Assembly: GCF_001424585.1 (NCBI RefSeq)
Contig: NZ_LMPJ01000001.1
Location: forward strand, 90,441-154,440
Length of the DNA: 64,000 nt
Direction of reading: 5' to 3'
Source: Chryseobacterium sp. Leaf180
Lineage (GTDB): Bacteria; Bacteroidota; Bacteroidia; Flavobacteriales; Weeksellaceae
Shown: positions 1 to 8,338 of the stretch, piece by piece
Position numbering within the stretch: the first letter of the stretch is position 1
Layout of the letters: each line of letters begins with the position of its first letter
The notes under the pieces: generated by a model
Database searches by the model: none
Seen by the model: only the letters and a program-made list of their open reading frames with translations
Told to the model about the DNA's origin: nothing
Made by a program: the position numbers and the translations under genes

Positions 1-2
1 AT

Positions 3-893
3 ATTATTATTGCCGTGGTAAGTCTTCTGCTGGTAGCGGCAATCATCATTCTTTGGCTGCAGCGGAAGGTGATCCACAGTTCGGATGATATTCTGGCAAC
101 GGTGTATCCGACTTCTTTAAATGTGGGCGATACGCTTACGTTTGATGATAAAACATCTTTTGGAAAATCAAGAAAATGGGATTTTGGTGACGGTTTTAAT
201 TCACAGAAAAACAAAGGCGTTCATTTTTTCAAAAAACCAGGTTACTATCAGGTTTCACTTATTATTGATAATAAATATACAAAGTCTTTTCCTGTTTTGG
301 TTTCTGCGGGTGTTCCGAAAGTCGTTGATGCCGAGAAGATTCCGACTACGATTGATGCACCAAGCCAGGCGATGCAGCTCGCAAATGTGGTTTTTACCGC
401 AAATTCAAATGATGCAAAAAATTTCACCTGGAAATTTGGAGAAACCGGAAATATCGATGCAAAAGAAAAAATGGCATCTTACGCTTTCAAAAATCCGGGA
501 AATTACATTGTGACATTATATACGGATGTAGATCAGGAGCCGATTCAGCACATGATTAAAATTTTACCGGCGTATGAAGAACTTGATGATGAAGTGATTG
601 CAGAGCCAACCGTTGTTGATATTTATGGGAAAATAAATGATGATTTTAAATATCATCTGCAGCAGATTGCAGAAGGAAACAGTTTTAATACGCATTATAA
701 TTATCTGCTTAAAACCTATCTGTGCAACAAAGACAATATTCCGGTTACGGTGAATGATAAAAATAATTCTTTTTACTATTACTGTACAGGTCTTCAGTTC
801 GACAAAAAGAACAATATTTTAGAAGTAAAAACAACGCTTGACAGTAATCAGAATTGCGTCATCAAAGTGGAAGTGAAGCAAAGCAAGCTATAA
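3..893 (+). CDS. PKD-domain T6SS membrane protein, candidate TssP (5' end outside window)
   Basis: The reading frame is open through the left edge of the window, so the true start lies upstream; the first in-window GTG is inside the membrane segment. The visible protein begins with a hydrophobic helix (IIIAVVSLLLVAAIIIL) followed by a periplasmic part with two PKD-like modules, each showing the WxFGD/WKFGE and PGYY/PGNY pattern (about residues 30-95 and 115-185), then an alpha/beta C-terminus. It sits 16 bp before tssR. In Bacteroidetes subtype iii T6SS, TssN, TssO, TssP, TssQ and TssR form the envelope complex replacing TssJLM. One membrane anchor plus PKD folds in this position fits TssP. 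TssO would be expected just upstream. The family assignment is inferred from context and fold. Confidence 0.6.
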   Translation: MIIAVVSLLLVAAIIILWLQRKVIHSSDDILATVYPTSLNVGDTLTFDDKTSFGKSRKWDFGDGFNSQKNKGVHFFKKPGYYQVSLIIDNKYTKSFPVLVSAGVPKVVDAEKIPTTIDAPSQAMQLANVVFTANSNDAKNFTWKFGETGNIDAKEKMASYAFKNPGNYIVTLYTDVDQEPIQHMIKILPAYEELDDEVIAEPTVVDIYGKINDDFKYHLQQIAEGNSFNTHYNYLLKTYLCNKDNIPVTVNDKNNSFYYYCTGLQFDKKNNILEVKTTLDSNQNCVIKVEVKQSKL

Positions 894-909
894 AAACTAA
901 AAATAAATT

Positions 910-3285
910 ATGAAAAATAACTTTATAAATGTCATCTATGCTTCCGCTGCAGTTTACTTTTTAGTTGGTTGTCAGGTGAGAATTCCTTCTGAAGATACGC
1001 CGGAATCCGGTTTTTATGGTTATGTAGATCAGGTAAAAGTGAGCGACGGTTATCCTAAAAACTCAGAGCCGTGGGTTGTCGTTTCAGACCGGGATAATAA
1101 CTCTGTATTTTTAGACAAAGGTGATGAGAAGTCGCCGAAGGAAATCAAATTTCTTGAGCCACTTTTGGTTATTAAAGAAAATACTTCAAAAAATCTCATC
1201 AAAGTTGCGCAGTATGAGCCTGATGCTTTATTAAAAAAGATTTCATCTAAATCTGTAAAAACCTATGGCTGGATTCCTAAAGATCAGCTTCTTCTGTGGA
1301 CAAATTCTTTAAAAAGAAGTGACAATGGTTTCACTGTAAAAGCTGTTCTGTCTCCAAATCATTCTGATGTTTTGAAAGATGGTGCCAAATATTTGAAAAA
1401 TGATTCGGTAATCGTATTTACTTCTCCGGATCTGACGAAACCAACGAGCAAAAAACTTCCTTTAGGTCAGTTTGTGTACATCTATAAACAATCTGAATCC
1501 AATAACCGATATTTAATCGGGAAATCGCCATCGCTGAAATTAGACAGTATCTCAAAAGATATGTATGGCTGGGTGAGCTCAAATGTAGTGGCAAACTGGG
1601 GCGAAAGAAGCGCTTTAAAAGTGGCATCGGATTTTAATTATGCAAATGCCGGAACTTCGGCCATTACAAAACAGTCGCAGGACGGAAGCACGAGCGCGAC
1701 AAAATTTGCTCTCGCAGATGCCGCCGACAGAACCCAGGTTGAAAATTTGGTTTCTATTACGCCTACAACAGTCGATCCTTCAAACAAAGCGAAATTTTTT
1801 ACCAACGCCCTAGATTACAGCAAAAATTTTGTCGATAATGTTTTGGGTCAGCCGGTCTATTTTGACCGTTACAAAGAAATTGTCAACAGAAGTAAAAATC
1901 TCAATATTATTTTTACGGTTGATATCAGCAGAGAAAATATTCAGAATTCTGCGTTGGCAAAATCTGTTTTTCAGGACATTCAGCTTAAAAAAGATCAGTT
2001 AAAATACTATCATAATATAAAATATGGCGCTGTACTTTATAAAAACAATACGTGCGGCGACGATGTGATGACCTCGGCACTGACCAATAATTTCGAGGAA
2101 ATAAATACGTTTATAGATCTGCAGACTAAGAATCCGGAATGCAGCAGTTCTGGTGCACAGCCTCTTCAGGAAGCTTTGGAAGCAAGCGGAGCGTTGATAA
2201 GTCACGTTCCGGATGAAACCAATATTGTTGTTGTCGTGGGATCGACCGCCAGCAGCTACGGTGGTTTGAATAATGCATTAAGAAACCTGACTATGGGAAG
2301 AGCAAAAATGCTGTTTTTCCAGTCTGCATCCGGATCTTCAGATTATTATAACAATTTCGTTTTATTTTCTGAAAATGTTTTGACGGGAACGGCAAGAAAT
2401 ATTGCTGAACTTGATAAAGAAAAAATTGTTGATCAAAAAATGATTTTGGATAAAAACAATTATAACCTGGTGATGGGTGAAGAAGGTTTTTATTCTCTGG
2501 ATTATCCGAACGGAAGTATGTCGCAGGGGTTCGTAGTTTATCCTAAAAAAGGTGAAATCAGTTCAAGTAATTTACTGATTAAATCTCTCGACAGTCTTCT
2601 GGCACAGGTTACAGATTATAATCAAAGAATGAATGCATCGCTGACCGGTTATTTCAAATCGCCTGTAGGAAGTTCAAGAACGACTTTGAGACCGGATTTC
2701 CGAAATCAGTTTGCTAATGCACCGGCGCTTACACCGAAAGAAACTTCGTCACAGCTGATATCTTATAATTATCCTTTTCTTACAAGAGGAGTGTATACGG
2801 AAGAGTTTAAGGAAAATTATCCTGCGGTAGAAAAAGGAGTTTTACTTTCGGAAACCGAATATGATAAACTGAGGGCTTTTTATCAGGAAGTTTACAGAGA
2901 AACAGAAAGTTTCAGTCCGTCATTCAGCCAGGGTTCAGCGGTAAATAATTATTTATCTGTTTTAAAAAAATATTATTCCGGCGATGGTAAATTTGATAAG
3001 TCGAAGCTGAAGGATCAACCGATGGCATATTCCGTCGCAGTAAGTACGGGATTTGATAATTCTTCGGAAGAAACGCTTTCAAAATTCAAACTCAGCGGCT
3101 GGAAACAGGCAAAAGTTATTTCGCCGGAAATCGTAAAAAATTATTTCAAACAATATAAAATATTGGCAGACAGATTGCTGGATAACAAAAGCAATCCGAA
3201 GATCATCATCACCCAGAACGGCGAAAAATTGTATTGGCTCAACCGATATTTTATGCCGACTACACAACCGGTAGAATCTCTTTAA
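910..3285 (+). CDS. tssR: T6SS envelope lipoprotein TssR with VWA-like domain
   Basis: This 791-residue protein has a lipoprotein signal peptide with lipobox LVGC (Cys21). SH3-like segments follow (two YGW(I/V) stretches around residues 118 and 220). A von Willebrand A-like domain starts near residue 335 with IIFTVDIS and is degenerate: the metal site reads DIS rather than the full DxSxS. Length, lipoprotein nature and VWA-like core match TssR, a subtype iii-specific component anchored in the outer membrane and facing the periplasm. It lies directly between the PKD membrane protein and tssB in a same-strand run, so cotranscription is likely. The symbol rests on length, domain content and position. 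Confidence 0.75.
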   Translation: MKNNFINVIYASAAVYFLVGCQVRIPSEDTPESGFYGYVDQVKVSDGYPKNSEPWVVVSDRDNNSVFLDKGDEKSPKEIKFLEPLLVIKENTSKNLIKVAQYEPDALLKKISSKSVKTYGWIPKDQLLLWTNSLKRSDNGFTVKAVLSPNHSDVLKDGAKYLKNDSVIVFTSPDLTKPTSKKLPLGQFVYIYKQSESNNRYLIGKSPSLKLDSISKDMYGWVSSNVVANWGERSALKVASDFNYANAGTSAITKQSQDGSTSATKFALADAADRTQVENLVSITPTTVDPSNKAKFFTNALDYSKNFVDNVLGQPVYFDRYKEIVNRSKNLNIIFTVDISRENIQNSALAKSVFQDIQLKKDQLKYYHNIKYGAVLYKNNTCGDDVMTSALTNNFEEINTFIDLQTKNPECSSSGAQPLQEALEASGALISHVPDETNIVVVVGSTASSYGGLNNALRNLTMGRAKMLFFQSASGSSDYYNNFVLFSENVLTGTARNIAELDKEKIVDQKMILDKNNYNLVMGEEGFYSLDYPNGSMSQGFVVYPKKGEISSSNLLIKSLDSLLAQVTDYNQRMNASLTGYFKSPVGSSRTTLRPDFRNQFANAPALTPKETSSQLISYNYPFLTRGVYTEEFKENYPAVEKGVLLSETEYDKLRAFYQEVYRETESFSPSFSQGSAVNNYLSVLKKYYSGDGKFDKSKLKDQPMAYSVAVSTGFDNSSEETLSKFKLSGWKQAKVISPEIVKNYFKQYKILADRLLDNKSNPKIIITQNGEKLYWLNRYFMPTTQPVESL

Positions 3286-3341
3286 TTTTTACAGGTTTTT
3301 AAAATTTACATTATAAAATAATAAATACAAAACTTGATAAT

Positions 3342-3788
3342 ATGGCAATGTTTAATTATGGTGTCGGCGGAAACGAGGTAAAAGTCGATGCCAACGAAGC
3401 GATACAGGAAATCCAGCAAAACAGATCTCTTATTGTAAGTCAACTGACTGCTGATGAGCCGTTTATTCCGGAGATTACCAAAGGTCTGAAATCTATGGAT
3501 GATGTTTTCAAACACTTTCAACCGGCAATTTCTGTACAGCATACGACTGAGGACGGCACTTATGTAGACGAAGAATTCAGATTTCAGCAGCTGGGAGATT
3601 TCACCCCAAAAAATCTTACTAAAAATTCGGAATATCTGAAAACGCTCAGCATAGAGCAGGAGCAGTACAACAAGATTTTGAGACAGCTGAAAAACAATAA
3701 AATCCTGAAAAATATTCTTGAAAATCCGCAGACAAAGGAAGCTTTGATTGAAGTGTTGAAAGAAGTAGCAGGCGAACTTGAAAAATAA
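3342..3788 (+). CDS. tssB: T6SS contractile sheath small subunit TssB (VipA)
   Basis: The 148-residue protein has the short TssB form of Bacteroidetes. It carries the conserved FQQLGDFTP segment (about residues 85-93), the family hallmark F-x-x-x-x-D-F-x-P, and ends in a helical tail that packs against TssC. It ends 8 bp before tssC, so the two sheath subunits are cotranslated, as usual. Together they polymerise into the cytoplasmic sheath that contracts around the Hcp tube. Start: ATG at 3342 after an A/T-rich leader; a second Met two codons on cannot be excluded. Confidence 0.93.
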   Translation: MAMFNYGVGGNEVKVDANEAIQEIQQNRSLIVSQLTADEPFIPEITKGLKSMDDVFKHFQPAISVQHTTEDGTYVDEEFRFQQLGDFTPKNLTKNSEYLKTLSIEQEQYNKILRQLKNNKILKNILENPQTKEALIEVLKEVAGELEK

Positions 3789-3796
3789 AAATAACC

Positions 3797-5152
3797 ATGG
3801 ATAATAAACAACAGGCTCAGCAAAATCAACAATCTGGGCAGCAGCAAGACCGCAGACAGGGCGCTGCTCTGGATGACCTGAATAAAGTTGGCGGTTTTAA
3901 TTTCATTGAAACCGTTGTAGACGGAATCGCCAACATGAATCCTACAAGAAAAGCCAGGAAGGAGATTTTCTTAAACGATTCAAACAAGCAGAGCGAAAGA
4001 AAAGATCTGGCCCAAAAACTGAATCTCTGGATTTCTTTATTGGAAAACAATGAAACGGCAGATGAAATGGCTGAAACCTGCAAGACGAAAGCGATTTCAG
4101 CGGAAAATAATCTTAAAGTAAATCTTAAAAACGCACTTTCTGAAATCCGTCAGCTGGAAACTTCTTACCGTACGATGTCTCAATTTTTCAAAAATACTGA
4201 ACTTGATAAGGTGGATAATGTAAGCATTGTAAATGCCTCGCTGGAGCAGATGAAAGATTTGGATAATCCGCTGTTTATTGATGCGATTGCAGATGAATTC
4301 AAGCAAAATTATGACAGATTAGATCTTCGGGATAACTATTCAATACTGGCGATTCCTGGATATTTGGGTTCAAATAAAGTGGTGGAAAAATGGGCGAAAA
4401 TATGTAATGAGAATAAAGTAATGCTCGTGACCGATTTTGCCAATCTTGATAAACCGGATGATGTTGTAGATTTATTTCACTCTGCAAATCTTACCGGTGG
4501 CGAGCTTCACAGGAGTAATGTGATTATGACGACCAATTGGTTAGTCGGTCGCGGACGCGCTGAAGAAGTTGGCGAAGAGGAAAATGTTGATCTTCCGCCA
4601 TCGACTTCTATGGCAGGGAAAATTTATAAAACATTGATGTCACAGGTTGCTGCCGGTAAAAAGCACGGTAATATCAACGAGGTGGATGCCGTGAAATTCG
4701 ACCTGAAGAAAAGTGAAATTTCGCAGCTGGAGAAAATGGGATTGGTACCTATGGTCAACGAGTACGGAAAAATTATGGCATTCTCGGCGAAAACTCTGTT
4801 CACAGGAGATAATATCGGCTTGCAGACTTATTCTGTAGTTAGGGTTTTTGATTACGTTACTAAAGTGCTGTTGGATTTCTTAAACAGAAGAGCGTTTGAA
4901 AACTGGAATCCGAGAAATGAAGATGACCTCAGAAGGCAGATTGTTACTTTTCTGGATGGTATTAAAGGACCGGACAAATTAATCGAGAAATTTAAAATTG
5001 TCCGTTTTGAGCAAGATAAACTTAATAAAGACCGCGTTTGGCTTGATATCAGAATGACGCCGTATTTCCCAACTAAAAGTTTTGTGATAAAACTAGACGG
5101 TCACAAAGGTGATGATGGAAACGAATGGGATGCTGAATATCAGCAGGAATAA
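3797..5152 (+). CDS. tssC: T6SS contractile sheath large subunit TssC (VipB)
   Basis: This 451-residue sheath protein has a Gln-rich N-terminus (about residues 3-22) followed by the helical and central beta regions of TssC. The C-terminal part contains the family-typical run ending VRVFDYVTKVLLDFLNRR and a final beta-rich stretch. It follows tssB by 8 bp. With TssB it forms the sheath that ClpV (36614-39103) recycles. A strong hairpin terminator lies right after the stop codon (5172-5215), so the tssP-R-B-C transcript probably ends here. Confidence 0.93.
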   Translation: MDNKQQAQQNQQSGQQQDRRQGAALDDLNKVGGFNFIETVVDGIANMNPTRKARKEIFLNDSNKQSERKDLAQKLNLWISLLENNETADEMAETCKTKAISAENNLKVNLKNALSEIRQLETSYRTMSQFFKNTELDKVDNVSIVNASLEQMKDLDNPLFIDAIADEFKQNYDRLDLRDNYSILAIPGYLGSNKVVEKWAKICNENKVMLVTDFANLDKPDDVVDLFHSANLTGGELHRSNVIMTTNWLVGRGRAEEVGEEENVDLPPSTSMAGKIYKTLMSQVAAGKKHGNINEVDAVKFDLKKSEISQLEKMGLVPMVNEYGKIMAFSAKTLFTGDNIGLQTYSVVRVFDYVTKVLLDFLNRRAFENWNPRNEDDLRRQIVTFLDGIKGPDKLIEKFKIVRFEQDKLNKDRVWLDIRMTPYFPTKSFVIKLDGHKGDDGNEWDAEYQQE

Positions 5153-5171
5153 TTTTTATTTATTAAAACAG

Positions 5172-5215
5172 AAAAGGGAATTTTCGCAAAATTTGCGTGT
5201 TCCCTTTTTTTATGC
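5172..5215 (+). terminator. Rho-independent terminator after tssC
   Basis: Outer arms AAAAGGGA (5172-5179) and TCCCTTTT (5201-5208) pair perfectly and enclose a second hairpin CGCAAA/TTTGCG (5185-5190/5192-5197). A run of T follows. It lies 20 bp after the tssC stop codon. Confidence 0.8.
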
Positions 5216-5227
5216 AAATAGTATATC

Positions 5228-5671
5228 ATGAAATTTCTATGTTTAATTTCGGTTGCAACAGCATTTATTTTCATTTTTTCCTGTGAAAAAAAATATGAAA
5301 GACCAGATCATTATTCTGTCGATCTTTTCGAAAACGAAAGAAATGAGCAGAAAAAGAGAATGCTGACCGCTGAAGAAGCTTTAGAAAAAAGCATTCTGGT
5401 TTTAAAAACAGATAAAACCGAACTGCTTGGAAATCCAAAAATAAATAACAGATCCGTTTTTGTCTATAAAATTGCCGACGGGGAAATTTTGAAAAGTAGG
5501 AATGACTCAGTGGATTTTCCAATACGGATTATTTCAGATTATGATCTTTTTTCGAAAAGAAAAAAAGAAGATTCAGCGACTATTTATCTCGTAAAACCAA
5601 CGTCTTATAAATTATTGATTAAAGATTTTGGTGTCAGTTATCAGACGGTGCCGCTAGCTCCGAATTTTTAA
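5228..5671 (+). CDS. Small lipoprotein, candidate T6SS component TssQ
   Basis: The 147-residue protein has a lipoprotein signal peptide (hydrophobic run ending FIFSCEKK, Cys19) and a charged, mixed alpha/beta periplasmic part. I recognise no domain. Its place between tssC and hcp in a subtype iii locus, its size and its lipid anchor fit TssQ, the small outer-membrane lipoprotein of the TssNQOPR envelope complex. It sits behind the tssC terminator, so expression may depend on read-through or a weak promoter of its own. Alternatively it is an unrelated lipoprotein placed in the locus. The TssQ name is an inference from context. Confidence 0.5.
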   Translation: MKFLCLISVATAFIFIFSCEKKYERPDHYSVDLFENERNEQKKRMLTAEEALEKSILVLKTDKTELLGNPKINNRSVFVYKIADGEILKSRNDSVDFPIRIISDYDLFSKRKKEDSATIYLVKPTSYKLLIKDFGVSYQTVPLAPNF

Positions 5672-5692
5672 AAAATAATTTTCTGATTTTTT

Positions 5693-5713
5693 AAAAGTGT
5701 AGTAATTCTACGA
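5693..5713. promoter_or_regulatory. Near-palindromic element upstream of hcp (copy 1)
   Basis: The 21-bp sequence containing GTGTAGTAATTCTACGA has inverted GTAG/CTAC arms around TAATT. An exact 21-bp copy occurs at 30269-30289 upstream of the LysM/PAAR/effector operon. Here it lies 86 bp before the hcp start and just upstream of a TATCTTTG box. It is likely a binding site for a dimeric regulator; the regulator is unknown. Confidence 0.55.
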
Positions 5714-5736
5714 TAGTAAATTTCATCAGCTGGTTC

Positions 5737-5744
5737 TATCTTTG
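5737..5744 (+). promoter_or_regulatory. Candidate -7 box of hcp promoter
   Basis: TATCTTTG matches the Bacteroidetes consensus TAnnTTTG and lies 55 bp before the hcp start codon. No clear -33 TTTG was found at the usual distance, which fits dependence on the upstream near-palindrome at 5693-5713. Confidence 0.5.
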
Positions 5745-5798
5745 GTATATCAGAAGTGAGAAACAAATCATTAATACTAATATTAAAATTTAGAAATC

Positions 5799-6206
5799 AT
5801 GGCAAACAATTCAAGAGCTGTTTTAAAATTTAACGGTGGAGCAGAGCAGAAAATCCTAAAACTAAATTACGGTGTATCCAGAAATACCGATGTTTCAGGT
5901 AGAGTAGCATCAGATCCTTCTAATGCATTGATCAAAATTACAGTAGAAGCTACTGAAGATTCCGGGATTCTGGAAAGTCTGTTAAACGGAAAATACAAAC
6001 CTACTTCCGGTGAAGTTACTTTCAACAAATCTCATGAAGAAGGTACATTGACAACTTTGAAGTGGGACAACGGATATGTAATTCAGCACGAAGTGGATTA
6101 TGATGCTTTGAATGAAGATAACATGTTCATCAGCTTCGTAGTAAGTGCAGAAAAAATCGACTATGGCAACTCAGCATACGACGGAATCTGGCCAGGAGCA
6201 AAATAA
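5799..6206 (+). CDS. hcp: T6SS tube protein TssD (Hcp)
   Basis: The 135-residue protein is an Hcp of the Bacteroidetes TssD type. It has an N-terminal beta-strand with the FNGGAEQ(K)ILKL stretch, central ITVEATEDSGILESLL and GEVTFNKSHEEGTLTTLKWDNGYV, and a C-terminal beta-strand. Hexamers stack into the secreted tube inside the sheath. The gene has its own candidate promoter (5737) and a strong terminator (6244), so it is probably a highly expressed single-gene unit. The start ATG follows an A-rich leader typical of the phylum. Confidence 0.93.
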   Translation: MANNSRAVLKFNGGAEQKILKLNYGVSRNTDVSGRVASDPSNALIKITVEATEDSGILESLLNGKYKPTSGEVTFNKSHEEGTLTTLKWDNGYVIQHEVDYDALNEDNMFISFVVSAEKIDYGNSAYDGIWPGAK

Positions 6207-6243
6207 TCCTACGTTTACAAAGCATAGACAGGAGCATTAAATT

Positions 6244-6295
6244 CAATCCTGATGAAGATCCAATGTGGTATTATTCGTCAGGATTGCTTTTTATT
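6244..6295 (+). terminator. Rho-independent terminator after hcp
   Basis: Perfect 9-bp arms CAATCCTGA (6244-6252) and TCAGGATTG (6278-6286) are followed by CTTTTTATT. It lies 38 bp downstream of the hcp stop codon and separates hcp from vgrG. Confidence 0.8.
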
Positions 6296-6365
6296 GCGAA
6301 TTTTTGTCGATCAACCACTTTTTTTTGCTTAAATTTCTACTGTGTAATTACTAAAATCATCCATT

Positions 6366-8327
6366 ATGGAAAGCCCAAATACGCCGGTAAGACCTTCTTT
6401 TAAACCTGATAACAGTGCCAATTCTATTTCAGCCAACCAGATTTTTGGAATCAACAGGCTTGTAAAACTGAATATTGTAATTGAAGGAAAAGTCATTTCT
6501 CATTACAAAGATTTTACCCTTTCGCAAAGTGCTCAGAAACATCATGAGTTTGAACTCACTTTAGCCCATGATACCCTTGGAAATTATGAAGATCATAATC
6601 TGGCTTCCAGTAATGAATTTTTAGGGAAAAGAATTACGGTTGTTCAGAAATATAAAGACGTACCAGACAGCCCGGAAAGAACTTTTGTTGGCGTCATTAC
6701 AAAAGTTGGTTATAGCCAGGAAAAGGGCGGACTGCCAAATATTGTTCTGAGTGGTTTCAGTCCGACGGTATTGCTTGATGCTGCACCGACTGTACAGAGC
6801 TTTGGTGGTGAAGCGCCCGTAAATCTCAGTATAATTGCTGCACAACTCATTAAAGAAGGTTTGGGAAGCAGCAAATATGATGTTCGGGTTGATGCCAATG
6901 ATTATTCTGAAATTCCATTCAGTGTACAGTATAACGAAACGCATTTCAATTATCTGGCCCGAATGGCCGAAGCGTATGGAGAGCAGTTTTATTACGACGG
7001 TGAGGTTTTGCATTTTGGGAAACTTCCGCCTCAAAATCCTCCGTTAAAATTAATCTACGGCAGCAACGTGAGTGATATTCGCGTAGAATTGAATGCAGTT
7101 CACACGAAGCCTGAATTTTACGGATACAACAGCAGCCAGAATTCAAAACTAACTTCCGGTGAAACATCAGTAAAACATAAAAGTGATTTGGCTAAAACAG
7201 CATATGCCAAAAGCCAGAGCGATATTTTCCAGACGAAATCTCTGCAGGTTGCACCCATAAAGGCAATTACAGATAAAGATGTCGTTAATTCTCAGCAAAG
7301 CGCATCAGGAAGTAAAGCAGTGGAAGTTTTTACGGTAAGCGGTCATATTTCAATCCCATTTTTGTATCCCGGATGTGTCGCAGATTTAGAAATGCGAAAA
7401 CCCGACACCAGCCAGACAAGTTATTTTACCAGAATTATGGTAACGGAAACAACACATGAAGTTGATACGCTCGGGCACTATAAAGGAACCTTTAAAGCAA
7501 TTGCCAGCGATACCGGATTTCTTCCAAAACCGATATTTTATCTTCCCCTTGCTCAGCCACAGATTGCAACGGTGGTAAGCAATACAGATCCTCAGGGACA
7601 GGGAAGGGTGGCCGTAAAATTCGACTGGCAGCTTCACGACACTACAAATTTTATCAGAATGATGAGCCCCGATGCTGGTGGAACAGATCAGATTACCCAA
7701 AACAGAGGTTATGTGGCAATTCCTGAAGTTGGAGATCAGGTAATGGTGGGTTTTGTTCACAATCATCCGGACCGGCCTTTTGTGATGGGCGGAATGTTTC
7801 ATGGAGGCGTAGGACTTGGTGGTGGAATGGATAACCGTGTAAAATCGATTCAGACAAGAAGCGGCCACAGAATTGTTTTTACGGAAGATGAAAGTATTAT
7901 CATAACTGATAAGTCAGGAAACGAAATCCATCTGGATACTACCGGAAGCAATATTAATATTACGGCACCGGAAACGATGACGCTGAACTGCAGGAATATG
8001 AACATCAATGTGGCAGAAAACATGACAACAATTGTAGGAATGGATGCCAGTGAAAGCATTGGAATGAACAGCAGCCAGAGTATTGGCCTTAATGCAACTC
8101 AAAGTGTCGGAGCAATGAAAATGACAACCGTTATTGGTGACACAAGTCTCTTCATCACCGGAAAACTGACTGAAATGATCGACGGCGACGTCCACAGTGA
8201 AACAAAACAAGGCAAAACTGTTGTAAATAATGAAGGCGGAATAGAAACTTACACTGCCGGACAAATAAATAAAGATGCGCAGGGAACGATTGATAACCGA
8301 AGTGGAGAAATAGGGAAATCACATTAA
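6366..8327 (+). CDS. vgrG: T6SS spike protein TssI (VgrG)
   Basis: The 653-residue protein has the VgrG layout. An N-terminal gp27-like region holds the phage late-control D core (FNYLARMAEAYGEQFYYDG near residue 195). The OB-fold gp5-like domain follows at about 390-490 (IATVVSNTDPQGQGRVAVKFDW). The needle-like C-terminal beta region has repeated SIGMN/SIGLN/SVG units (about 555-590). It trimerises to form the puncturing tip on Hcp. The metallopeptidase gene starts 11 bp after the stop codon, so this VgrG probably loads that effector. A degenerate copy of the vgrG 3' end lies at 11955-12020. Confidence 0.93.
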   Translation: MESPNTPVRPSFKPDNSANSISANQIFGINRLVKLNIVIEGKVISHYKDFTLSQSAQKHHEFELTLAHDTLGNYEDHNLASSNEFLGKRITVVQKYKDVPDSPERTFVGVITKVGYSQEKGGLPNIVLSGFSPTVLLDAAPTVQSFGGEAPVNLSIIAAQLIKEGLGSSKYDVRVDANDYSEIPFSVQYNETHFNYLARMAEAYGEQFYYDGEVLHFGKLPPQNPPLKLIYGSNVSDIRVELNAVHTKPEFYGYNSSQNSKLTSGETSVKHKSDLAKTAYAKSQSDIFQTKSLQVAPIKAITDKDVVNSQQSASGSKAVEVFTVSGHISIPFLYPGCVADLEMRKPDTSQTSYFTRIMVTETTHEVDTLGHYKGTFKAIASDTGFLPKPIFYLPLAQPQIATVVSNTDPQGQGRVAVKFDWQLHDTTNFIRMMSPDAGGTDQITQNRGYVAIPEVGDQVMVGFVHNHPDRPFVMGGMFHGGVGLGGGMDNRVKSIQTRSGHRIVFTEDESIIITDKSGNEIHLDTTGSNINITAPETMTLNCRNMNINVAENMTTIVGMDASESIGMNSSQSIGLNATQSVGAMKMTTVIGDTSLFITGKLTEMIDGDVHSETKQGKTVVNNEGGIETYTAGQINKDAQGTIDNRSGEIGKSH

Positions 8328-8338
8328 AAATTATTCCT